The notes under the pieces were generated by a model. That model did no database searches and was not told the origin of the DNA. It saw only the letters and a list, made by a program, of their open reading frames with translations. Below are positions 16,571-24,438 of a stretch of DNA of 64,000 nucleotides, piece by piece; the stretch's first letter is position 1, and each line of letters opens with the position of its first letter. Both the position numbers and the translations under genes were made by a program. The DNA comes from Domibacillus robiginosus (lineage in GTDB: Bacteria > Bacillota > Bacilli > Bacillales > Domibacillaceae), in NCBI RefSeq assembly GCF_000966195.1, contig NZ_LAHL01000003.1, positions 372,001 through 436,000 of the forward strand, in the 5' to 3' direction.

Positions 16571-17092
16571 ATGAATGAACAATTTCCGATTGGGCCATTT
16601 ATGCGTCCGGAACACGTAACAGTCGATACGATAGAGAGCTGGAAAAGGGATATACAGGCTTTTCCTGCGCTGCTGCGTCAAACAGTGGAGGACCTAACAG
16701 ACGAGCAGCTTGATACCCCGTATCGAGACGGCGGCTGGACGGTTCGGCAGGTTGTCCATCATCTTGCAGACAGCCATATGAATGCGTTCATTCGCTTTAA
16801 GCTCGCATTAACAGAAACCATGCCGGTTATTAAGCCGTATGACGAAGCAGCATGGGCGCGGCTTCCGGACAGCTGTCTGCCTGTTGACGTGTCTCTTTCC
16901 CTGCTTGAAGCGCTCCATGCAAGATGGACGGCTCTTTTAAACGGACTGCCAGACAGTGACCTGGAAAAAAGCTTTATTCATCCTGATTCCGGCCAGGTAA
17001 CTGTCGGCGAAAACATTGGTATATATGCCTGGCACGGCCGTCATCATCTGGCACATATTACTTCACTGTGCGAGAAAAGGGACTGGGTGTAA
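16571..17092 (+). CDS. yfiT: YfiT-like DinB-superfamily metal-dependent protein (bacillithiol transferase class)
   Basis: 173 residues, ATG at 16571 after AGAGGAGG. It aligns well by eye with B. subtilis YfiT (BstA): PIGxF start, DTPYRDGGWTVRQVVHHLADSHMNAFIRFKLALTE, and YAWHGRHHLAHI. Three histidines (VHHLADSH and HGRHHLAH regions) form the Zn/Ni site of the four-helix DinB fold. The family includes bacillithiol S-transferases, so a role in thiol conjugation of xenobiotics is plausible. It starts 28 bases after the hydrolase and may be co-transcribed. Confidence 0.88.
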   Translation: MNEQFPIGPFMRPEHVTVDTIESWKRDIQAFPALLRQTVEDLTDEQLDTPYRDGGWTVRQVVHHLADSHMNAFIRFKLALTETMPVIKPYDEAAWARLPDSCLPVDVSLSLLEALHARWTALLNGLPDSDLEKSFIHPDSGQVTVGENIGIYAWHGRHHLAHITSLCEKRDWV

Positions 17093-17123
17093 AAAATAGA
17101 GTAATAGCAAGGAGGCTTTCTTC

Positions 17124-18143
17124 ATGTACCAAAATGGATGGCAAAGAATTTATTTTAACGACAAGAATAACCTGTTTGAAGACCGAAACGGCTTTAATGT
17201 GCCGTCGGATGTACCAAATCCATTTCTTGGCTTGCAGACATTGCTTCGCGGGGCAAGTGAAGTAGACCTTATTCATCCCATCACCGGGGAGCCGCAGCGT
17301 TACAAGCTGATGGAATATCAGTTCGGCGATTATGTGCTGAAATATGCGACCGCCGATTTGGATGTGGATGGAGAAATATTTACGTGTGTGTGGCGCAAGA
17401 CCGAGCCGTTTCCACGAATGAACGAAGCAAATCAATTGATGCCAGAAACAGAAGCGGGGCAATATCCGCATTCATATGGTGTGTATCATTCTGTCCCGGG
17501 AATGAAGGCGTTTATTGAGCGCTACGAAAATGTATCATTCGCTCATTTGTGGGCGGAGTATGATGCATTTTTAAACGAAAAATTCGGCCGGCTGTGTATA
17601 CCGCTGCTGCCGGGAAGAGAGAAAAAACAAGTGTTAGCGGCTTTTGAAGTGTACGGGTCAGAACCAATCGGGGATTTTGTCACCCTCTACACACTTTGTG
17701 ATGGAAATGATACCGATGCCTGGCTCGATCAAATTGATGAAGAAGGATATGCATACGCGCATATCGGTGGAAATCTGCTCATGAACCTGAGTGAAATCCT
17801 TAATGAAGTAGAGCACGCCGGACGCAGTGTGAAAAGCCAATATCCGATCGAGTCGATTCCAGCAGGATATGTTAAAAACAATGAAATGCTTTCAAGCAAA
17901 ATTCCGATTCACCATGATGGCGGCGGAAACTTTATCGCGATTGACCTTGATCCGGATGCAGAAGGGCAGTACGGGCAAATCGTCGAAGTGGATCATGAAT
18001 ACAGCGAGCGGGTTGTCCTTGCCTCAAGCTTAAAAGAATATGTGACCATTTTATATTACTTCGTCAAAGAGCTCGGTATCATTGATAATGGAGAAGACTT
18101 TGAAGGAGAAAACCCTTTATCTTTCTATATAAGGAGAAAATAA
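17124..18143 (+). CDS. SMI1/KNR4 (SUKH)-domain protein
   Basis: 339 residues, ATG at 17124 after AAGGAGG. Residues 1-120 have no family I recognise (WxRIYFNDKN start). Residues about 150-325 look like a SMI1/KNR4 domain: IPLLPGREKKQVLAAFEVYG, LYTLCDGNDTD, and IPIHHDGGGNFIAIDLDPDAEGQYGQ with the conserved GGG-IAIDLxP-GxxGQI core. SUKH proteins are often immunity proteins to contact-dependent toxins but also occur as stand-alone regulators in bacilli (YobK group). No toxin gene adjoins. Function is therefore unassigned. Confidence 0.72.
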   Translation: MYQNGWQRIYFNDKNNLFEDRNGFNVPSDVPNPFLGLQTLLRGASEVDLIHPITGEPQRYKLMEYQFGDYVLKYATADLDVDGEIFTCVWRKTEPFPRMNEANQLMPETEAGQYPHSYGVYHSVPGMKAFIERYENVSFAHLWAEYDAFLNEKFGRLCIPLLPGREKKQVLAAFEVYGSEPIGDFVTLYTLCDGNDTDAWLDQIDEEGYAYAHIGGNLLMNLSEILNEVEHAGRSVKSQYPIESIPAGYVKNNEMLSSKIPIHHDGGGNFIAIDLDPDAEGQYGQIVEVDHEYSERVVLASSLKEYVTILYYFVKELGIIDNGEDFEGENPLSFYIRRK

Positions 18144-18340
18144 AAGCAGCGGATTTATCCGCTGCTTCAGGCTGTTGACAAACGCTCACTTTCGGCGTCA
18201 CTTGCCGGCTGTGAATGCTCATGACCATTAAAAGGTCACTCCGCTTCCCAGCCGGCTGCGTTCCTTGAAAGCCAAACGTTTTCAATCAGCCTGCTTTCTA
18301 ACTTTGTCTACACTCTCAAGCAGCGGAGCTATCCGCTGCT
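18144..18340. repeat. dispersed structured repeat flanked by a duplicated hairpin
   Basis: A hairpin AGCAGCGGA-ttta-TCCGCTGCTTCAGGCT (18146-18175) is repeated almost exactly at 18317-18347. Between them lies a 140-base insert beginning TGTTGACAAA and ending TTTGTCTACA (imperfect inverted ends). Its inner stem GCCGGCTG...CAGCCGGC encloses TGACC...GGTCA. The inverted ends resemble those of the element at 56.2-56.5 kb. I infer a small non-coding mobile or repeat element that duplicated its terminator-like target, or recombination between hairpins. Confidence 0.65.
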
Positions 18341-18793
18341 TCAGGCTCTTCTTTTTCCGTAAATCCAGTCTTTTTCCCGTTCATGCTGCTGTATAAATCG
18401 GGCAGTGTCTTCGAAGGTCTTTTGCTTCGTTTCCTCATCCCAGATAAAACCTGGCGCGGGGGAGCCGGTATTCCTTTTCAGGATTATCGGCTTTTTGTTT
18501 AGCAGAGCCGCCTGGTACAGCAAATCCTGGATCGCGCTTTCTTCAAGAGCGCCCGGTTCATCGATGAATAGAAAAAAATAACTGTCTCTTACGGGCGTGG
18601 GCCGCAGTGTTCTTAAGCATTCCCTTTTTGCCCTTTCTTCATCAGCCGGCATGGAATAGGTGATGCCGTATTGATCGAACACACGGAAAAGCTCCTCTGC
18701 TACTGCCTGATCCTTCGGCTGAAACGCTACAAACACATCATACTTTGGCTGTGCGGCAATACCATCAAGCCATTGCTGGCGGTAGTCTGTCAT
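18341..18793 (-). CDS. hypothetical protein with possible TIR-like fold
   Basis: 150 residues from ATG 18793, which has GAGGGGAAAA upstream (the frame also opens at GTG 18805). The order YDVFVAF - KDQAVAEELFRVFDQYGI - YSMPADEERAKREC - DSYFFLFID - EESAIQDLLYQAALLNKKPI resembles a TIR domain: first strand with following helix, a surface-signal strand, then an acidic helix and final strand. The usual WxxxE/SxW signatures are not clear. Helices otherwise fill the C-terminus (QKTFEDTARFIQQH). The assignment is a hypothesis; the ORF is well supported. It converges on the SMI1/KNR4 gene across the 18.2 kb repeat. Confidence 0.6.
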   Translation of the reverse strand: MTDYRQQWLDGIAAQPKYDVFVAFQPKDQAVAEELFRVFDQYGITYSMPADEERAKRECLRTLRPTPVRDSYFFLFIDEPGALEESAIQDLLYQAALLNKKPIILKRNTGSPAPGFIWDEETKQKTFEDTARFIQQHEREKDWIYGKRRA

Positions 18794-18862
18794 TTTTCCC
18801 CTCACACTCCTTCGTTTTTATCATTGTATCAAAACCGCCGCATTAGAAAAAAAGAATAAAAG

Positions 18863-18896
18863 AAAAAGGGCTGCCTCAAAAAAGAAAGCCCTTTTT
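18863..18896 (-). terminator. Rho-independent terminator of yjfB-like gene
   Basis: Minus strand AAAAAGGGCT-TTCTTTTTTGAGGC-AGCCCTTTTT, directly after the stop at 18900. Confidence 0.75.
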
Positions 18897-18899
18897 CCT

Positions 18900-19073
18900 T
18901 TACCCTTTTACATCAACTGATTGTCCAAGCGTCGGGTGTGGCGCCGGCAGCATCTGCACCATTTGACTGGCATTTTGCTGTGCGGTATCCATCGTTTTTT
19001 TCGTCAGCGCAAGGCTGACGCTTTGGCTGAGGGAAGCCTGGCTCATGCCAACTGATAAAGCAGCGATATCCAT
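18900..19073 (-). CDS. yjfB: YjfB-like putative motility protein
   Basis: 57 residues, too short for routine ORF calling. The ATG at 19073 follows GGGAGGTGAT. The sequence MDIAALSVGMSQASLSQSV...ALTKKTMDTAQQNA, ending HPTLGQSVDVKG, is the YjfB family signature; B. subtilis YjfB reads nearly the same. The family belongs to the SigD motility regulon, and a good SigD promoter sits upstream here. The molecular role is unknown. Confidence 0.9.
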   Translation of the reverse strand: MDIAALSVGMSQASLSQSVSLALTKKTMDTAQQNASQMVQMLPAPHPTLGQSVDVKG

Positions 19074-19092
19074 CGTATCACCTCCCTTTTTA

Positions 19093-19119
19093 TTATCGGC
19101 TGCCTAGTTAAAAAGTATA
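19093..19119 (-). promoter_or_regulatory. SigD-type promoter of yjfB-like gene
   Basis: Minus strand TATA (19119-19116), 15 bp spacer, GCCGATAA (19100-19093). The -10 matches the SigD consensus exactly and the -35 in three of four positions. The leader to the ribosome binding site is very short. Confidence 0.75.
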
Positions 19120-19312
19120 GGAAAACAGCGGAAACAGCGCCAATCCACCAGTAAACAGGTAATTTAATAGAATTATTGACATAATGTCTATTAGATATCA
19201 AAAGTAACAATTAGATTACAATTAAAGTTAAATTATAGAAAAATGACGATTAACATGTAAAAATAACCAGGAGAGATGGAATTTGTAACAAAAGAGAACT
19301 GGAGGAAAAGGT

Positions 19313-20716
19313 TTGAAAAAGCAAGCAATGATTCTTGGCTTGGTACTGGCTCTTATTCTATCGATGGCTGGTTTTGGGCTTCCTGCTCAAGCAGCAGGCT
19401 TTGTCGATGTACCGGGCCGGGCAGCAAAAGAAGTGAACTATTTAGCCGAAGGAAAAATCGCGAACGGGTCATCCGCCACTGTATTTGGTGCGGACAAAAC
19501 AGTTACGCGAGCAGAGGCAGCAGCGTTTATCGGACGGGCTTTGCAGCTTGATGGAACAAAACGGGCTACGAATTTTGTCGATGTCGGTTCAGGAAACTTT
19601 TCGTCCGGGTACATACAGTCAGCGGTAGACAAAGAGATTTTCTCTGGATATGACGGCGGCCGCTTTTTGCCGGACAAACCAGTGACGCGCGGTGAAATGG
19701 CTGTTATGATGGCGAAAGCATTTGATTATTCGTTCGGCGGTACATTGTCAGGTGCGGCCAAAGCATTAACGTCGCGGGGCATTGCTCAGGGAGTGGAGGA
19801 TGGTACATTTGGTGCGGATCAGCTGTTAAAGCGGGCGGATTTTGCTGTTTTCCTTGCACGTGCCATCAATCCGGAATTTCGTTTAGTTGAAACAAATGAA
19901 TTTAAAACAACGATGTGGGCAAATGTCGGCGATTTGAATGTTCGCTCAGGCCCGTCAACTTCTTATGAGTCAAAAGGAAAGCTGAACGAAGATGCACGCG
20001 TTGCAGCTGCACACAAAGTAGGTGACTGGATGTACATCCAGTCAGGAGAAGTGGTTGGATTTGTGAACGCTTTTTATCTGCGCGATACAGAGATCAAAAG
20101 CGCGACAAGCGATCCGCGTCTGCCGAATCAAACCATCATTTTGGATCCAGGACACGGCGGGCATGATTCAGGAGCAGTTGGGTTCGGACTGAAAGAAAAA
20201 GATGTAGTGCTGGAAACAGGATTAAAGGTAAATGAATTGCTGAAAAAAACCCCGTTTAATGTAAAAATGACTCGTTCAACCGATACATTTATTACAATCA
20301 ACAACCGGGCGAAGTTTGCGAGCCAAAACAACGGAAACGTCTTTGTCAGCATTCACGCGAATGCATCCACTAATCCAAGTGCGAATGGAACGGAAACACT
20401 TTATTACAGCGCGACGAACAAGGCAAATGGGGCAGACAGCAGGCTGCTTTCTGAAAAGCTGCAAAAACGCATGCTTGAAGCCTGGAACCTAAGAGACCGC
20501 GGTTTAGTAAGAAGAGACAATTTAGGTGTTTTAAAATATAATACGGTGCCTTCTGCATTAGTAGAACTCGGCTTTATCTCGAACAAAGCAGAGAATGATA
20601 AGCTGAAATCGGATTACTGGCAGACAGCGATGTCTAAAGCAATCTACTATGGTATCCTGGACTACTACAATGCAAAAGGCTACGAGGTTGATTCTTTATA
20701 TGATTTAGCGAAATAA
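19313..20716 (+). CDS. SLH-anchored N-acetylmuramoyl-L-alanine amidase
   Basis: 467 residues. TTG at 19313 follows GGAGG at good spacing and begins a signal peptide ending AQA (about residue 27). SLH-type repeats occupy about 28-205 (FVDVPGRA, FVDVGSG, VTRGEMA). A bacterial SH3 domain follows at about 213-262 (GDLNVRSGPSTSYES). The Amidase_3 catalytic domain spans about 280-455: ILDPGHGGHDSG (Zn His), VLETGL (Zn Glu), SIHANAS (Zn His) and ALVELGFISN (catalytic Glu). It cleaves the amide between MurNAc and the stem peptide at the cell surface. The SLH domains probably bind the wall polymer. It is monocistronic, with a terminator right after. Confidence 0.93.
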   Translation: MKKQAMILGLVLALILSMAGFGLPAQAAGFVDVPGRAAKEVNYLAEGKIANGSSATVFGADKTVTRAEAAAFIGRALQLDGTKRATNFVDVGSGNFSSGYIQSAVDKEIFSGYDGGRFLPDKPVTRGEMAVMMAKAFDYSFGGTLSGAAKALTSRGIAQGVEDGTFGADQLLKRADFAVFLARAINPEFRLVETNEFKTTMWANVGDLNVRSGPSTSYESKGKLNEDARVAAAHKVGDWMYIQSGEVVGFVNAFYLRDTEIKSATSDPRLPNQTIILDPGHGGHDSGAVGFGLKEKDVVLETGLKVNELLKKTPFNVKMTRSTDTFITINNRAKFASQNNGNVFVSIHANASTNPSANGTETLYYSATNKANGADSRLLSEKLQKRMLEAWNLRDRGLVRRDNLGVLKYNTVPSALVELGFISNKAENDKLKSDYWQTAMSKAIYYGILDYYNAKGYEVDSLYDLAK

Positions 20717-20723
20717 TGCTTTA

Positions 20724-20752
20724 GGGAAAGCCGGCCGGCTTTCCCTTTTTCT
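20724..20752 (+). terminator. Rho-independent terminator of amidase gene
   Basis: GGGAAAGCCGG-CCGGCTTTCCC is a perfect palindromic stem followed by TTTTTC. Confidence 0.9.
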
Positions 20753-20914
20753 TTTTCAGGCTGCTAAACAAGCGAAAAATAAAGCCGAAGAAAAGAATAG
20801 GAGTACGATTCTTTTTCCATTATGATGTATAATAGGAATGATTTGAGAGTTCAGCAGGATAAAGGCGCGCAGACGTACATACTAGATAATCAGTGAGGGG
20901 AGTTTTAAGAGAGA

Positions 20915-22846
20915 ATGAAAAAAATAGGTTCATGTGTGCTGGCAGTCAGTTTATTGTTTCCACTTTTGCCTCCGTCTGAAAACAACGTACAGGCAGCCGG
21001 CGATTCGCTTGGCAGGGAGCTAAGCGCCATTATTGACGCCGGTATTATGAGTGGATACGAGGACGGCTCGTACAAGCCGGACAACAGTGTCACGCGTGAG
21101 GAGTTCGCAACATTTTTAGCGCGCGCGCTGCAGCTGCCGGAAGGACCAGCCAAATTCAAAGACGTATCCCCTTCCTCGAGTCTCGCTCCTTATGTTAATG
21201 CAGCAGCGGCGGCCGGTATTATCAACGGTGGTTCGGACGGAAACTTTTCGCCAAAAGCAACGATTACCAGGCAGGACATGGCTTTGATGATCAGCAATGC
21301 ACTGAAGTATTTAGGAAAAGATGCAGCATATGTGAAGCCTCCTTTTCCCGATGTGGATAATCTCAGCTCAGCGTATCGCACAGCAATCGGTAAAAGCGTC
21401 AGCTTAGGCATTATTTCCGGCTATACAGATGGCCGGTTTGGTCCGCTTGACAATGCACGCCGCGGACAGGCAGCTGCATTCATTTACCGGATGCTTCAAG
21501 GAAATCTGCCGGAGCCGGCTGTAAAACCATTTGAGACAGCGAACATTGATGCGGCGGGCACTATTACGCCTTCTTCCGTTTCGTATGAATCATTTGACAT
21601 GGCCAGACAGGCAATGAACAAAAATGGTGCTGAGCTGCTGCTTAAAAACGGAAAAATTATGTATATGAAAGAGTACGGAGGCATGGTGTTTGCCAAGCCG
21701 GAAAGCAACGCCACCATTGCAAGGCTGTATGCGGACGAGCAATTTAAAAATGAAAAAACATATGTTACCGCCAATGCGGCCGCAAGCAGCGGTATCCCGG
21801 CGGAATTACAGTACATTACGTCAACTGATTCCTATGTAAACGTATATATTGGCGGAAGTGAATATTATATGAAGCCGGAAGATGCCAGGCTTGTACCGTA
21901 TGAAGGCGCCAGCGGACGCAGTTACTACTCTGTGTCGAATGGTTTGCTTGTTCATCATATCTATAATATTGATACAAACAAAACAGCCGCATACACAGCT
22001 GGACCTGCACCGTCATTTATGCAGGCGGGCGGGACGTATTACAGCTGGGATGGCTTTTCGTTTTACGATGAAGCAGGCCAGCAGGCGGGGCGTGAGTATC
22101 AATACTTCCAGTTCTTGTCCGGCCGCACAAAAACGAATTACACGGCCGCCGAACTGGACGCCTACATCGTAAAAGTCCTGGCCGAGCGGCAGGCGCTGTA
22201 TCCTTCTAAATATGCCAATGCGACCACAAAAAGCAAGCTGATTGGCCTTGGCACGATGGCGAAAAAAGCAGAAAGCCTGTTCAACGTAAATGCGCTTATG
22301 ATTGTTAATCTCGCCATTCATGAAGGTGACTACGGTATGAGTCCGATTGCACAGGAAACAAACAACTTGTTTGGCTTGAAAGTGACCGATTCCAATCCTG
22401 CCGGAGGGTCAGTATTCAAAACCGTCGAAGACAGTGTAACGGCTCTGGCGAAGGATTATTTGGGCATGGGGTATTTCACACCGGGTCAGTGGAAGTTTAA
22501 TGGAGCGGTACCAGGAAACAAAACGACTGGGATTAATGTAAAGTATGCGTCTGATCCACACTGGGGCGCAAAGTTTGCCGGCCACATGTACACCGTTGAC
22601 CGGGAAATGGGTGGAAAGGATTTTGGCCGCTACACAATTGGTTTTACCAATACGAACGGCTTAAATGTGCGTACAGCACCGAGCACAAGTGCAGGCATTC
22701 TCTACACATACAAAGCAAGCGGCATGCCGGTTACGATTGTGAGAGATGGTGAGTGGGCTGAGATCATCTCGGACAACCCCTCCCAGACAGGGTACGTTTA
22801 CAGCTCTTATGTGAACAAGCTTCCTGTCGCAAACCAACAGAAATAA
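20915..22846 (+). CDS. SLH-anchored N-acetylglucosaminidase with SH3 domain
   Basis: 643 residues, ATG at 20915; the ribosome binding site is probably AGGGGAG about 14 bases upstream, a rather long spacing. The signal peptide ends QAA near residue 28. Three SLH domains lie at about 30-85, 90-145 and 150-210 (VTREEFA, ITRQDMA, and a degenerate ARRGQAA). A linker of unknown fold (215-400) follows, then a glucosaminidase domain (about 440-570; NALMIVNLAIHEGDYGMSPI, ETNNLFGLK, YASDPHWGAKFAGHM) of the LytD/LytG type. A bacterial SH3 domain closes the protein (GLNVRTAPSTSAG). It cuts GlcNAc-MurNAc bonds of peptidoglycan. Neighbouring the amidase suggests a wall-turnover pair, though each has its own terminator. 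Confidence 0.9.
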   Translation: MKKIGSCVLAVSLLFPLLPPSENNVQAAGDSLGRELSAIIDAGIMSGYEDGSYKPDNSVTREEFATFLARALQLPEGPAKFKDVSPSSSLAPYVNAAAAAGIINGGSDGNFSPKATITRQDMALMISNALKYLGKDAAYVKPPFPDVDNLSSAYRTAIGKSVSLGIISGYTDGRFGPLDNARRGQAAAFIYRMLQGNLPEPAVKPFETANIDAAGTITPSSVSYESFDMARQAMNKNGAELLLKNGKIMYMKEYGGMVFAKPESNATIARLYADEQFKNEKTYVTANAAASSGIPAELQYITSTDSYVNVYIGGSEYYMKPEDARLVPYEGASGRSYYSVSNGLLVHHIYNIDTNKTAAYTAGPAPSFMQAGGTYYSWDGFSFYDEAGQQAGREYQYFQFLSGRTKTNYTAAELDAYIVKVLAERQALYPSKYANATTKSKLIGLGTMAKKAESLFNVNALMIVNLAIHEGDYGMSPIAQETNNLFGLKVTDSNPAGGSVFKTVEDSVTALAKDYLGMGYFTPGQWKFNGAVPGNKTTGINVKYASDPHWGAKFAGHMYTVDREMGGKDFGRYTIGFTNTNGLNVRTAPSTSAGILYTYKASGMPVTIVRDGEWAEIISDNPSQTGYVYSSYVNKLPVANQQK

Positions 22847-22849
22847 TTT

Positions 22850-22893
22850 GAAAATCCGGCTGCCTTGGACAAAGGTATGCCGGATTTTTTTTG
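22850..22893 (+). terminator. Rho-independent terminator of glucosaminidase gene
   Basis: AAAATCCGGC...GCCGGATTTTTTTT, a 10 bp stem with a long loop containing CCTTGGACAAAGG, then T tract. Confidence 0.85.
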
Positions 22894-22900
22894 AAGCGAT

Positions 22901-23494
22901 TTAACGGCTCACGCGCAGAACGCGCTGAACGAATGGATAAAGGACATATCCAAGGCATACGCCGATTGTGTTTAAAAGAAGATCATCGATATCTAAACTT
23001 CCTCGGCGAGTCATAAACTGCACGGTTTCAATACAAGTAATGACTGCAAGCGGTATGACTATTTTTTGCAGGGGGGAAGGCGCTGACACAAACAGCCAGA
23101 ATACACCGTAGGGAATGAACAGCACGACATTTGCGGCTATATTGTAAAAAGCGACAAATGCGTCTGCTTCGCCACTCAGAAAAAAGCGAATAGTGTGAAG
23201 CGGTATCACATTTACTTCTCCATACGATTGATTCGAGGGGCGGAAAAACAGCAGAACAAGCAGTGTGGCGGTATAAAAGCCCATTGCCCATGTTAAAACA
23301 CTTGCCGGTACATTGATCGTCTCCTGATGAAAGCTGTACACGAGAAAGAAAACAAGGGCCGTCAGCGTCGCCCATACAACAATAATTACTACCGGGTGAA
23401 GATACGAAAAAAGCATAAACCAAATAGGAAGAAAAGCGAGAAATAGTCCCTGGGACAGCAAAATAGAAAAACCAGACGATGTTTTCACCTGCAC
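22901..23494 (-). CDS. VanZ-like membrane protein, 5' end probably displaced by a frameshift
   Basis: The uninterrupted frame gives 197 residues from GTG 23494, without a good ribosome binding site. It has four to five membrane helices and the VanZ motifs VNVIPLHTIRFF, NIAANVVLFIPYGVFW, and ETVQFMTRRGSLDIDDLLLNTIG. An ATG at 23538 with an excellent AAAGGAGG starts MTDRFKK, but meets a stop after 17 codons. One extra A in the A7 run after TTT would fuse it to the VanZ frame. VanZ-like proteins are membrane proteins linked to glycopeptide (teicoplanin) tolerance in enterococci; their function in bacilli is unknown. Confidence 0.8.
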   Translation of the reverse strand: MQVKTSSGFSILLSQGLFLAFLPIWFMLFSYLHPVVIIVVWATLTALVFFLVYSFHQETINVPASVLTWAMGFYTATLLVLLFFRPSNQSYGEVNVIPLHTIRFFLSGEADAFVAFYNIAANVVLFIPYGVFWLFVSAPSPLQKIVIPLAVITCIETVQFMTRRGSLDIDDLLLNTIGVCLGYVLYPFVQRVLRVSR

Positions 23495-23637
23495 TGTCCC
23501 GGCTTTTCCCTGTGTCTTTTTTTAAATCGATCTGTCATGCTAGTGCCTCCTTTTAAACCAGTGTATCACGGCGCAGAACGATTTTCTTCAGGATGAATAA
23601 ACCAGAAGCCGGAGTCGCTGCGCAATGAGCTGCTTCA

Positions 23638-24240
23638 TTAACGAAACAGCCGGTCCATCGCTTCACGATCGTAATCAAGCAGCCACCCGTTATATTTGTT
23701 GTATAACGGGCGCAGCGAGTGAGCAGAAGCTGCAGCGATATCAAGACCACGGTCATCGTATAAGTGGTACACGATCCGCTTGATGGGATGGATAAAAAAA
23801 CATTCCTCCGCCACAGCTGGTTTCAGACCCACATCTACATGGGAAAGGGCGCGGATCAAGTGGCGGTAGCGCATATGACGGACCTGGCCTTTACCGATCA
23901 GCCGGTCCGTTTTTGCCCCATCCTCTTCCCGCCACAGCCCTCCTTCTATAACAGACCAGGCAGGCTTGTGTACATAGGTACGGAAAACGGATGTGCGCTT
24001 GTGTCTGCTTCCTAACCTATGCTTGTAAACCACCATCCATATTTCCTCATGGGGCTGAAAGATCTCTTCAAATAATGTAAATGACCGCTCGTAAACTCGA
24101 TTCATATAGTTCGGTGCTCCAAACGAGCCAGGCTTTCCAAGCTCAAAGCGAAGCGCCGCCGGAGCGTGATAAAAAAACGGCTTCTCAAGCGGCAATCCCC
24201 CGAACAGTTCCCTGTACGTTTTATCAAACATTCTCTCCAT
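23638..24240 (-). CDS. DUF3885-like hypothetical protein
   Basis: 200 residues from ATG 24240 (AGGAACGGAG upstream). A second ATG at 24231 (MFDKTYREL) is also possible, and the longer open frame upstream is unsupported. The C-terminus HLYDDRGLDIAAASAHSLRPLYNKYNGWLLDYDREAMDRLF is typical of the DUF3885 family: LYDDRGxD and a WxLDYDR end. It is a soluble protein of unknown role. Divergent from the symporter. Confidence 0.78.
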   Translation of the reverse strand: MERMFDKTYRELFGGLPLEKPFFYHAPAALRFELGKPGSFGAPNYMNRVYERSFTLFEEIFQPHEEIWMVVYKHRLGSRHKRTSVFRTYVHKPAWSVIEGGLWREEDGAKTDRLIGKGQVRHMRYRHLIRALSHVDVGLKPAVAEECFFIHPIKRIVYHLYDDRGLDIAAASAHSLRPLYNKYNGWLLDYDREAMDRLFR

Positions 24241-24438
24241 CTCCGTTCCTAGTATGTTTCCTGCATTATATAATAAGAAAAAAGAATGGATCAAAAAAGG
24301 AGGAAAAAGAGGTTTACAGGGACAAAACGGGGGTAAGAGGAAGTCATACTTAACAGAGCATGGGCTCTCTATGTAACAATGATACATAATGGATCGCTTC
24401 TTTTGGAAAGAGGATCAATGGGGGAAAGGAGCGATAAG

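Noticed and set aside
24241-24387. Longer start for the DUF3885-like gene
   Set aside because: The extension is read from the promoter region of the divergent symporter and lacks a ribosome binding site.
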